A stretch of DNA of 12,297 nt from DASWHD01 sp036393335. Its GTDB lineage: Bacteria > CG2-30-53-67 > CG2-30-70-394. Every line of letters begins with the position of its first letter. Position 1 is the first letter of the stretch. Both the position numbers and the translations under genes were made by a program. Below are positions 6,195 to 12,297 of the stretch, one piece after another. The notes beneath the pieces are model-generated. The model searched no databases. It saw only the letters and a list, made by a program, of their open reading frames with translations, and was not told where the DNA came from. The stretch spans positions 1 to 12,297 of the forward strand of contig DASWHD010000215.1 in assembly GCA_036393335.1 (NCBI GenBank). The letters are read 5' to 3'.

Positions 6195-7481
6195 ATGGAA
6201 ATCGTCAATGTTCACGCACGCGAAATTCTCGACTCTCGCGGCAACCCGACGGTCGAGGTGGAGGTCGATCTCGCCTCCGGCGGCCATGGCCGGGCCGCCG
6301 TCCCGTCGGGGGCGTCCACGGGTAGCTTCGAAGCGGTGGAGCTGCGCGACGGCGACGCCTCACGCTATCTCGGCAAGGGCGTGCGCACCGCCATCGACCA
6401 CGTCAACACGACGATCACCGAAGCAATGCTCGGCCTCGACGCCTCGCAACAGGCGACGATCGACGCGCGGTTGATCGAGCTCGACGGCACACCCAACAAG
6501 GGCCGCCTCGGGGCCAATGCGGTCCTCGGGGTGTCGATGGCGTGCGCCAGGGCGGCCGCCGACACCTGCGGCCTGCCGCTCTACCAGTACCTCGGGGGCG
6601 CCCAGGCGCGCGTGATGCCCGTACCGATGATGAACATCCTCAACGGCGGCAGCCACGCAGACAACAACGTCGACCTGCAGGAGTTCATGGTAATGCCGGT
6701 CGGCGCCACCACCTTCGCCGAGGGGCTGCGCATGGGAGCAGAGGTCTTCCACAGCCTGAAGAAGGTGCTCAAGAGCAAGAAGCTCTCCACCACCGTGGGG
6801 GACGAAGGCGGGTTCGCGCCCAACCTCTCCTCCAACGAAGAGGCGCTGACGGTGATCATGGAGGCGATCACCGCGGCCGGCTTCCGGCCGGGAGAGGACG
6901 TGCGCATCGCCCTCGATCCGGCGAGCAGCGAGTTCTACCGCGACGGTAAGTACCACTTGACCGCCGAGGCCGACCCGGTGCGTGATGCCGACGGCATGAT
7001 CGCGTTCTACCAGGGGCTGTGTGAACGCTATCCCATCGTGTCCATCGAGGACGGCCTCGCGGAGGAGGACTGGACCGGGTGGCAGCGCCTCACCGCCACC
7101 CTCGGCAAGACGGTGCAGATCATGGGCGACGACCTGTTCGTCACCAACACCGCACGCCTCGCCCGCGGCATCCGCGAGGGGGCCGCGAACTCGATCCTGA
7201 TCAAGGTCAACCAGATCGGCACCCTCACCGAGACCTTCGCGGCGATCGACATGGCGCGCCGGGCCGGCTACACCACGGTGGTCTCGCACCGCTCCGGCGA
7301 GACCGAGGACACGACCATCGCCGACCTCGCGGTCGCCACGGGCTGCGGCCAGATCAAGACCGGCTCGGCCTCCCGCACCGACCGCATCGCCAAGTACAAC
7401 CAGCTCCTGCGCATCGAGGAGGAGCTGGGCTCGGCCGCGATCTACCGCGGTGCGGACACCTTCGACTCGATCCGGGGATAA
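6195..7481 (+). CDS. eno: Enolase (phosphopyruvate hydratase)
   Basis: Converts 2-phosphoglycerate to phosphoenolpyruvate in glycolysis and gluconeogenesis; a cytosolic Mg-dependent dimer, also part of the RNA degradosome in some proteobacteria. The 428 residues are the normal bacterial length. All key residues are visible: Ser42 in the GASTG mobile loop, Glu163 (LQEF), the catalytic base partner Glu204 (GDEGGFAPN), Mg ligands Asp241 (LDPASSEF), Glu285 (SIEDG) and Asp312 (GDDLFVTN), catalytic Lys337 in the ILIKVNQIGTLTET signature, SHRSGETED at 364-372, and Lys388 (QIKTG). GGAG lies ten bases before the ATG. The gene is not next to pyrG, kdsA or ftsB, its frequent neighbours in gammaproteobacteria; here it follows nagZ. 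Confidence 0.98.
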   Translation: MEIVNVHAREILDSRGNPTVEVEVDLASGGHGRAAVPSGASTGSFEAVELRDGDASRYLGKGVRTAIDHVNTTITEAMLGLDASQQATIDARLIELDGTPNKGRLGANAVLGVSMACARAAADTCGLPLYQYLGGAQARVMPVPMMNILNGGSHADNNVDLQEFMVMPVGATTFAEGLRMGAEVFHSLKKVLKSKKLSTTVGDEGGFAPNLSSNEEALTVIMEAITAAGFRPGEDVRIALDPASSEFYRDGKYHLTAEADPVRDADGMIAFYQGLCERYPIVSIEDGLAEEDWTGWQRLTATLGKTVQIMGDDLFVTNTARLARGIREGAANSILIKVNQIGTLTETFAAIDMARRAGYTTVVSHRSGETEDTTIADLAVATGCGQIKTGSASRTDRIAKYNQLLRIEEELGSAAIYRGADTFDSIRG

Positions 7482-7483
7482 TG

Positions 7484-7524
7484 CTCCCTCCCCCTCCGGG
7501 AAAGGGCTGGGGTGGGGGCGGTTG
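7484..7524 (+). repeat. GC-rich intergenic element, copy A
   Basis: A C-rich then G-rich run beginning CTCCCTCCCCCTCCGGG and ending GGGGTGGGGGCGG. It aligns base for base, with several substitutions, to the reverse complement of copy B at 7565-7612. It resembles the CCCTCTCCC...GGGAGAGGG palindromes scattered between genes in many proteobacteria. Lying three bases after the eno stop, it may fold and stabilise or end the transcript, but it has no T-run. Confidence 0.6.
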
Positions 7525-7564
7525 GAGCGAGCACTCGTTTGAACGATGCGCACACTGATCCTAT

Positions 7565-7612
7565 GAGACCCACCGCCCTTCCCCTGACCCCCTCCCGAGG
7601 GGAGAGGGTCTC
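7565..7612 (-). repeat. GC-rich intergenic element, copy B (inverted)
   Basis: Ends are the perfect inverted repeat GAGACCC (7565-7571) and GGGTCTC (7606-7612), with an inner CTCCC-GA-GGGGAG turn near 7592-7604. Read on the minus strand it carries the same ordered blocks as copy A. The two copies face each other across about 40 bases in the 163-base gap between eno and the next gene. Confidence 0.6.
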
Positions 7613-7644
7613 AAAGGACTCACCTTCGGCGAGGATCGACTGAT

Positions 7645-8262
7645 TTGCGCTGGCTGGTCATCTACTACTCTGCGACGGGGCAGACCAAGCGTGCCCTCGC
7701 CGAGGTCACGGCGCCCCTCGCGACCGCCGGCCACAGCGTCACCTGGCGGCCCATCGAGCCTGTCGAGCCCTACCCCTTCCCCTGGCCGCAACGCCGCTTT
7801 TGGGGCGTCGCGCCCGAGTGCAAACGGGCACTGGGTTGTGCGATCCACCCCCTCGATCTGCCCGATGCCGAGGACGTCGACGCCATCCTCCTCGGCGCCC
7901 AGCCGTGGTTTCTGGCACCGGCGCCGCCGGTGATGGGATTTCTCAACGCCCCGGAGGCGGAGATCTTACGTGGCAGGCCGGTATTCCCGGTGGTCACCTG
8001 CCGTGCCGCCTGGCGGCAGGCGTATCGCATCCTGCGCATCGCCATCGTCGCCCACGGCGGGCACATCCCCAAGCGCCTCGTCTTGAAGGATCGGGCACCG
8101 ACTCCCGTGAACATCGTCACCACGGTCCACTACCTCTGGTGGGGAACCGAGATCCACGATCGGCCCCTCGGCGCGTTCTGGCCGCGCTTCGGCATCGCCC
8201 CGTCGGAGTGGCGACGCGCGCGTCTGTTCGGCGAGGGGTTGACCCGCCTCTCTCCGGGTTGA
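7645..8262 (+). CDS. Flavodoxin-like protein, DarA-like (dialkylresorcinol condensing enzyme) family
   Basis: The 205-residue protein starts directly at a flavodoxin first strand and phosphate-binding loop, WLVIYYSATGQTKR (3-16), with S9-A10-T11-G12-Q13-T14 matching the FMN loop pattern. A second flavin-side loop, LLGAQPWFLAPAPPVMGFL, is at about 82-100 (GAQPWFLAP), and VTCRAAWRQA near 113-122 and RLVLKDRAP near 139-147 recall proteins annotated as dialkylresorcinol condensing enzyme. In characterised aryl-polyene and dialkylresorcinol clusters DarA joins two acyl chains with DarB, but this gene stands alone with no DarB, acyl carrier or ketosynthase nearby. A more general flavodoxin-fold oxidoreductase role is equally possible. 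The start is a TTG at 7645, with GAGG ten bases before; no better start exists since the fold begins at residue 3. Confidence 0.7.
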   Translation: MRWLVIYYSATGQTKRALAEVTAPLATAGHSVTWRPIEPVEPYPFPWPQRRFWGVAPECKRALGCAIHPLDLPDAEDVDAILLGAQPWFLAPAPPVMGFLNAPEAEILRGRPVFPVVTCRAAWRQAYRILRIAIVAHGGHIPKRLVLKDRAPTPVNIVTTVHYLWWGTEIHDRPLGAFWPRFGIAPSEWRRARLFGEGLTRLSPG

Positions 8263-8379
8263 CGTGCAGGCGCCAACCTCTCGTGAGAAATTTCCGTGAT
8301 CGCGATCGGTCGATCGATCTTTAAGACAAAACGCTTGACCCATTGTGGCGGCTTCGCCAACCTTCTCCGATCGCTTAGG

Positions 8380-8399
8380 CGATACGCTGTCTCGTATCG
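8380..8399. other. Seven-base-pair hairpin in the porin leader
   Basis: CGATACG (8380-8386) and CGTATCG (8393-8399) pair perfectly around the loop CTGTCT. It is 200 bases before the porin start, in a 337-base gap (8263-8599) which also has TTGACC (8335-8340) as a possible -35 without a clear -10, and a TGGCG-GCTT-CGCCA hairpin (8346-8359). It could be an operator or the 5' end of a structured leader. Confidence 0.4.
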
Positions 8400-8434
8400 G
8401 TAGTGTCCTTCCTGGTGAGCCCTTATGAGCTAGC

Positions 8435-8503
8435 GGCAAGGCCCCTCCCCCTTGCCAACGGTTCCCCGCCACGCTCCCCGCAAAGTCCAACGATCCCGTT
8501 GGC
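8435..8503 (+). promoter_or_regulatory. Competing hairpins in the porin leader, possible regulatory RNA
   Basis: Three perfect stems share bases. Stem 1 is GGCAAGG (8435-8441) with CCTTGCC (8450-8456). Stem 2 is GCCAACG (8454-8460) with CGTTGGC (8497-8503). Stem 3 is CCAACG (8487-8492) with CGTTGG (8497-8502), closing the tetraloop ATCC. Stem 2 excludes both others, the geometry of an attenuator or switch. No T-run follows stem 3 and the structure is ~97 bases from the porin start, so it would act through mRNA stability, a protein or an sRNA rather than classic termination. I match no known riboswitch class. Confidence 0.35.
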
Positions 8504-8599
8504 AATCATCCTCAAGCTACTGGCAGGTCAGATCGCGGCGGAACGCGGCCCTTCGCGGACGGCCAACATCCACACGGGAGGAGTCGGAGGAGAGATCGC

Positions 8600-9901
8600 A
8601 TGAAGAACTTTCACAACACATCGGCTGGCAAGGCCCTCGTCGGTCTTGGCTTGGTGGCGGGCCTCGTTGCGGCACCGGCGATCGCCACCGCGGCGAGCCT
8701 CGACATGGGCCTGCAGCTCCGCTACCGGGGTGAGGTCGACATGCGCGACTTCGACGAGGACACGAGCGAAGACATCGTGAACTCCCAGCGCACGCGCCTC
8801 AATGCCAAGGTCGACCACGAGCGTTACCACGCCTTCCTGCAGATCCAGGACGTGCGCGTCTGGGGCGAGGAGGAGGACACCCTCACCGACGCCAGCGCCG
8901 ACGGCCTCGACATGCATCAGGCGTTCTTCAAGGTGGACGACGTCTTCGGCAGCGGGATCGGCGTCCAGGTCGGCCGCCAGGAAATCAACTTCGCCGATGA
9001 GCGGCTGGTGGGCGCGGTGGATTGGACCCAGAATGCCCGCTCCCTGGACGGCTTCGTTTTGTCCAAGGCATTTGGCGACTCCGGCGTCATCATTCCTTTC
9101 CTCTTGCAGTTAAACGAGGAAGACGCCATCGGCTTTAGTGGCGATTTGCGCCAGGCCAACCCGAACGTCGACGAAGGGGAAGATCAGGATATGTGGGCGG
9201 CGGGCTTCCACTCCGTCTGGAACGTCGCCGAAGATAACACCATTCAGCCGCACGTCTATTTCCTGCGGGACGGCATGACCAATCTCAACCTCTACACCCT
9301 CGGCTTCTACTACGACGGCAAGGCCGGCGATATCACCTACGACTTCACCGCCGACTGGCAGACCGGCGACATGGGCGACATCGACATCAGCGCCTACCTC
9401 GTCGCCGCCAACGTCGGCTTTCAGAGCGGCCCTCTCAAGGTGGGGTTGGGCGTCGACTACCTCTCCGGTGACGACGACACCAGTGACGACGATGTGGAGT
9501 CCTTCAACACCCTGCTCGCCACCAACCACAAGTTCTACGGCTACATGGACTACTTCACGAGCTTCGGCAGCGCTAGCGATGACGTGCGGGGGCTGGGGTT
9601 GATCGATTACCATGCCAAGGCCTGGTACACGTTCGGCGGTTCCACCAAGGCGGGTGTAGACGCCCACTACTTCACCACCGCCGAGGACGACGAGGCTCGT
9701 CTGGATGGCGAGGATACCCTGGGTACCGAGCTCGACTTTGGCTTCAAGACCAAGAGCGGCCCGCTCGACATCTACGCCGGCTATTCGGTGTTCTTCCAGG
9801 ACGAGGCCATGGAGGCCCGCTTCCACGGCACCACCGGCGCCGACAACAACGACGACATCGCCCACTGGGCCTTCGTGATGGCGTCGATCAACTTCCCGTA
9901 A
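8600..9901 (+). CDS. Outer-membrane porin, alginate-export-like beta-barrel
   Basis: The 433-residue precursor has a clear Sec signal peptide: basic MKNFHNTSAGK, hydrophobic core at 12-25, and an ATA-type cleavage site after about Ala31. The mature part is rich in alternating aromatic/polar strands and in Asp and Glu, with an opening strand LDMGLQLRYRGEVDMRDF split at 34-51 and the family-like GRQEINFADERLVG at 125-138, followed by WTQNARSLDGF. This matches the alginate-export (AlgE-like) barrel group, whose members mostly act as general or anion channels; the substrate is unknown. The C-terminus is a barrel strand (FVMASINFP), with Phe next to last rather than last. GGAGG at 8586-8590 precedes the ATG by nine bases. 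It has its own structured leader and terminator, so it is monocistronic, and such genes are often highly expressed. Confidence 0.85.
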   Translation: MKNFHNTSAGKALVGLGLVAGLVAAPAIATAASLDMGLQLRYRGEVDMRDFDEDTSEDIVNSQRTRLNAKVDHERYHAFLQIQDVRVWGEEEDTLTDASADGLDMHQAFFKVDDVFGSGIGVQVGRQEINFADERLVGAVDWTQNARSLDGFVLSKAFGDSGVIIPFLLQLNEEDAIGFSGDLRQANPNVDEGEDQDMWAAGFHSVWNVAEDNTIQPHVYFLRDGMTNLNLYTLGFYYDGKAGDITYDFTADWQTGDMGDIDISAYLVAANVGFQSGPLKVGLGVDYLSGDDDTSDDDVESFNTLLATNHKFYGYMDYFTSFGSASDDVRGLGLIDYHAKAWYTFGGSTKAGVDAHYFTTAEDDEARLDGEDTLGTELDFGFKTKSGPLDIYAGYSVFFQDEAMEARFHGTTGADNNDDIAHWAFVMASINFP

Positions 9902-9928
9902 GCCACGGTCCGGCGATCCGCGAACCAA

Positions 9929-9965
9929 GGCGGGGTGCCGGTCCCACCGGCACCCCGCCTTTATT
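9929..9965 (+). terminator. Intrinsic terminator of the porin gene, shared with a convergent gene
   Basis: GGCGGGGTGCCGGT (9929-9942) pairs perfectly with ACCGGCACCCCGCC (9946-9959) around a CCC loop, a 14-base-pair GC-rich stem followed by TTTATT. It begins 28 bases after the porin stop. The convergent minus-strand gene stops at 9961, directly at the edge of the stem, so the same hairpin may also stop its transcript, though only two T residues follow in that direction. Confidence 0.9.
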
Positions 9966-11052
9966 GCGCCAAGCCCCCCGCGACCTGCGCCAGGTACGGC
10001 ACGGCCCGCGGCGGGTCATGATACTTCTCGTGTACGGTCAGGACGTCCGGCAGGGAGGAGAAAAAGCCTTCCACCACCACCGGATCGATGTGGGTTCCCG
10101 ATAGGGAACGAATCTGCTCGACCGCCCGATCGGTCGCCCACGCCTCCTTATAGGGCCGCTCCGAGGTGAGGGCGTCGAAGATATCGGCCACCATCACGAC
10201 GCGGGCGTGCAATGGGATCGACTCTCCCGCCAGACCGTGCGGGTAACCAGAGCCATCCCACCGTTCGTGGTGGTAGAGGGCGATCTCGGCGGCCGCTTGC
10301 ATCAGGGGAGACGAGTGTCCCTCGAGGATCCGCGCACCGTGGGTGGTGTGCGACTTCATGATCTCCCACTCCTCCGGGTTCAGCTTGCCGGGCTTCAGGA
10401 GCACCCGGTCGGGGATGGCGATCTTGCCCACGTCGTGCATGGGGCTCGCCTGATAGATCATTGCCACCTCCTCGTCCGGCAGTCCCATGGACCGCGCGAC
10501 AAGCATCGCGTAATGGCTCATGCGGACCACATGCAGACCGGTCTCGTTGTCGCGAAACTCAGCGGCCCGCACCAGCCGGGCGATGATCTCGCGACGGCTC
10601 TCATCGAGGCTCTGGCTGTACTCCTTGACCAACTCCGACAGATGGTCGCTGGAGGAACGCAGCATGTTCTGATACGTGCTCAGCCGGGAGAGGTTGCGCA
10701 CTCGCGCCACGAGCTCGAGCTGGTCGAACGGCTTGTGGACGAAGTCCGTGGCGCCCGCCTCCAGGGCCGCGAGCTTGACCTCGCGGACGTTGATGGAGGT
10801 CATCACGATGACCGGCAACATCTCGGTCGTAGGGCTGTTGCGGACGTGGCGGAGAAAGGTCAGCCCGTCCATCTCTGGCATCTCGATGTCGAGGAGCACC
10901 ACGTGGGGGGCGTTTTCCTGCATCCATGCGAGGGCCTCGACGGGGTTGGTGAAGCCTTGAACCTGCGTCAAGTTGGCCTTGTGCAGGATCTTGCGCAGGA
11001 GCGCTACCACCTCTGTGGCATCGTCGACCACCAAGATGAGTGGGTCGTGCAT
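9961..11052 (-). CDS. Response regulator with HD-GYP output (c-di-GMP phosphodiesterase)
   Basis: A 363-residue cytosolic two-domain regulator. The N-terminal receiver domain (about 4-122) has the acidic pair Asp10-Asp11, phospho-acceptor Asp55 (VVLLDIEMP), Thr85 and Lys107 (HKPF). A helical linker (about 125-155) leads to an HD-GYP domain (about 155-345) with AAEFRDNETGLHV (164-175), HD at 206-207 (MHDVGKIAIPD), His235, HHERWDGSGYP (261-271) and DIFDALTSERPYK (290-302). The metal ligands and the GYP motif are intact, so it should hydrolyse cyclic di-GMP to pGpG or GMP. ATG 11052 is preferred because AGGA lies nine bases before it; an ATG nine bases upstream abuts the AGGA, and the open frame continues to 11097. 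No cognate histidine kinase is in the window. Confidence 0.94.
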   Translation of the reverse strand: MHDPLILVVDDATEVVALLRKILHKANLTQVQGFTNPVEALAWMQENAPHVVLLDIEMPEMDGLTFLRHVRNSPTTEMLPVIVMTSINVREVKLAALEAGATDFVHKPFDQLELVARVRNLSRLSTYQNMLRSSSDHLSELVKEYSQSLDESRREIIARLVRAAEFRDNETGLHVVRMSHYAMLVARSMGLPDEEVAMIYQASPMHDVGKIAIPDRVLLKPGKLNPEEWEIMKSHTTHGARILEGHSSPLMQAAAEIALYHHERWDGSGYPHGLAGESIPLHARVVMVADIFDALTSERPYKEAWATDRAVEQIRSLSGTHIDPVVVEGFFSSLPDVLTVHEKYHDPPRAVPYLAQVAGGLAQ

Positions 11053-11086
11053 CACGCGCATTCCTGGGTCGGGAGGTTGGCGGTCC

Positions 11087-11105
11087 GGCGGTAGCACACA
11101 CCGCC
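11087..11105. other. Hairpin upstream of the HD-GYP gene
   Basis: GGCGGT (11087-11092) and ACCGCC (11100-11105) pair perfectly around seven bases, about 35 bases upstream of the start on the minus strand. The 214-base gap 11053-11266 otherwise holds a possible minus-strand -10 (TAAAAT, bases 11177-11182) and no gene. Confidence 0.3.
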
Positions 11106-11266
11106 ACGGCGGCCGATGACTCCCTCATTTATCGACCAGCCGCGACAGCAGGGTAAATTCCATCGCGCTGGCAGGTATTTTATCCTTGTGCCGCAAACCG
11201 GCACCGTCGCACACCCGTCGCGGCACCCGCCGGGACGGCGCGAGGATTCGGTGTGCCGGTGAGCCG

Positions 11267-12265
11267 TCAGTCACTTGGGTCGCCGGGCGACTCGTGCAGA
11301 CTCCCAGGCCGAGTTTCCCCCAGCAGGCCGATCCCCCCCGCCAGGCTCGCCACCGTGACCAGGAGAAGCCAGGTGGCGGCAAAGGCCACCGCTCGCTCGC
11401 GATCGAGGCCGGCCCACTCCAGGGTGACCAGATATCCCCATTCCCGCGGGCCGAGGCCACCGAGACTGACGGGCAGACTGGCCACTAGCCCGACGGTCGG
11501 GGCAATCCACAGCCAGGGACCCCAGCCCATCCCGATGCCCAGGGCCGTGGCAACGAGCAGGTGCACGCACGCGTACAGCGCCTGCACCAGAAAGGAGATC
11601 AACAGCACCGCACCGCCCCGCCGGCGATCGTACGCGATCGCCGTGCGCCACGGGCGATCACGCGACGCCCGATCGCGGGCCGTGAGCCGGGCGTAGACCC
11701 ACGGTGCACCGCATACCACCAGACCGCCCACGGCTCCGGCCTTGCGCAGCCAGTCCGCGGGGCCATGCAAGCAGAGACCGACGGCGAGGAGCAGCAACAA
11801 GCCCCACAGACCCGTGAGCCGCTCCAGGAATACGGACCACAGGGTGGCCTTGGTGGGCATCCAGCCACGGCCACTCGCCAGGCCGCTCGCCCGGAACAGG
11901 TCACCGCCGACGAAACCGGGCAGGAACAAGCTGAGAAACATGCCCGCAAAGTACAGCCGCACATGGCGCGACAACCCTGCGCCACAGCCGAGAGAACGAG
12001 CGATCCACTGCCACTTCGCGGCGCTGAGCAGTTGCGCCGCGAAGAAGACGGTCAGGCCCAGGGCGAACGGTGTCGGCCGGAGGTCACGGAGGGCGGCAGT
12101 GACCCCGTGCCACTCCACGCGCTGGGCGAGGAGGGCGAGGAGCACGAGGCTCACACCGGCACGGGTCCACCTCCCCAGCCGCCACCGGCCATCTCCGTCG
12201 CCGCCATTATCCAACCACCGCGGCGGGGTACCCCTGGGCTTCAGGCTCGTCCCCGCCTCCACCAT
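11267..12265 (-). CDS. Membrane protein of the UPF0104 / LPG-synthase TM family
   Basis: A 332-residue integral inner-membrane protein with about eight hydrophobic segments, from near 36-50, 66-84, 103-122, 148-166, 174-190, 218-240, 246-270 and 293-315. Family-like landmarks are AAQLLSAAKWQWIARSLG (about 76-93), FLSLFLPGFVGGDLFRA (about 109-125, the GGD-R signature) and LPVSLGGLGPREWGY near 264-278 (SLGGLGPRE). The superfamily includes the flippase/synthase membrane domain of MprF and YbhN- or AglD-like proteins next to glycosyltransferases; a lipid-linked or polysaccharide role is inferred, not shown. The first ~33 residues are hydrophilic, so a later start such as TTG at codon 18 is possible. 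ATG 12265 overlaps the end of the upstream gene by 25 bases, pointing to coupled translation. Confidence 0.85.
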   Translation of the reverse strand: MVEAGTSLKPRGTPPRWLDNGGDGDGRWRLGRWTRAGVSLVLLALLAQRVEWHGVTAALRDLRPTPFALGLTVFFAAQLLSAAKWQWIARSLGCGAGLSRHVRLYFAGMFLSLFLPGFVGGDLFRASGLASGRGWMPTKATLWSVFLERLTGLWGLLLLLAVGLCLHGPADWLRKAGAVGGLVVCGAPWVYARLTARDRASRDRPWRTAIAYDRRRGGAVLLISFLVQALYACVHLLVATALGIGMGWGPWLWIAPTVGLVASLPVSLGGLGPREWGYLVTLEWAGLDRERAVAFAATWLLLVTVASLAGGIGLLGETRPGSLHESPGDPSD

Positions 12266-12297
12266 TGCCAGCCCACGACCATCAACAGGGGAGCCAG
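12241..12297 (-). CDS. C-terminal end of a gene cut by the window edge
   Basis: On the minus strand the frame entering at 12297 reads LAPLLMVVGWQWWRRGRA and stops with TGA at 12241-12243. A hydrophobic stretch ending in tryptophans and arginines is typical of a last membrane helix with a positive cytoplasmic tail. The stop overlaps the start of the UPF0104-family gene by 25 bases, so it would be the upstream gene of that operon. Eighteen residues are too few to identify it; a membrane glycosyltransferase or similar would fit the neighbour. Confidence 0.5.
   Translation of the reverse strand: MAPLLMVVGWQWWRRGRA

Noticed and set aside
6360..7553. Minus-strand open frame of 397 codons opposite enolase
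   Set aside because: It lies across nearly the whole conserved enolase gene and has a low-complexity Val/Gly/Asp/Arg composition; a GC-driven shadow.
8297..8325. GATC-rich stretch as a possible origin-like or methylation cluster
   Set aside because: A few GATC/CGATCG words in about 25 bases with no DnaA boxes or AT-rich unwinding region; likely chance.
9110..9928. Minus-strand open frame of 272 codons opposite the porin
   Set aside because: Repetitive Val/Gly/Glu composition, antisense to a recognisable barrel protein with signal peptide and ribosome-binding site.
10207..11094. Plus-strand open frame of 295 codons opposite the HD-GYP regulator
   Set aside because: Antisense to a complete REC + HD-GYP protein; no motif or start signal.
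11125..11163. Twelve-codon minus-strand frame (MEFTLLSRLVDK) before the HD-GYP gene
   Set aside because: Too short, no ribosome-binding site and no regulatory codon run; only its closeness to a TAAAAT hexamer drew attention.

Overview
The window looks like chromosomal DNA from a GC-rich proteobacterium, most likely a gammaproteobacterium. The evidence is a GcvR-type double-ACT regulator, an outer-membrane porin of the alginate-export type with a signal peptide, NagZ, and a proteobacterial-style enolase. The strongly acidic porin would fit a halotolerant or halophilic lineage such as the Ectothiorhodospiraceae, but that is inference. I see no rRNA, tRNA, CRISPR array, transposase or phage gene. 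Most genes are complete and full length. The exception is a gene cut by the right edge.

Left part, minus strand (45-3435). A probable operon reads leftward: a DUF2301-like membrane protein, a GcvR-like ACT protein, a 69-residue basic protein and proline iminopeptidase. Gaps are about 31, 37 and 4 bases. Upstream of it, and probably with its own promoter, is pyrF. An imperfect ~92-base palindrome (3596-3687) lies in the 416-base gap between pyrF and the divergent plus-strand genes. One of its arms recurs in inverted orientation at bases 1-17, so it looks like a dispersed palindromic repeat.

Middle, plus strand (3852-8262). In order: a DppC/OppC-type ABC permease with no partner gene beside it, a small two-helix membrane protein with a recognisable promoter, nagZ, eno, and a flavodoxin-like protein of the DarA-like (dialkylresorcinol condensing enzyme) family. 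The gap after eno holds two copies, in opposite orientation, of a GC-rich palindromic element.

Right part (8263-12297). A 337-base gap with several competing hairpins precedes a porin. The porin ends at a strong intrinsic terminator that it shares with a convergent gene for a REC + HD-GYP response regulator (a predicted cyclic-di-GMP phosphodiesterase). Further right, also on the minus strand, is a UPF0104 / LPG-synthase-TM membrane protein. Its start overlaps the end of another gene that runs off the window.

Functionally this is mostly housekeeping: pyrimidine synthesis, glycolysis, muropeptide recycling and peptide turnover, glycine-cleavage regulation, envelope functions and c-di-GMP turnover. 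I found no convincing new multi-gene system. The items most worth a second look are the palindromic repeat, the structured porin leader, the orphan permease and the two small conserved-looking proteins.
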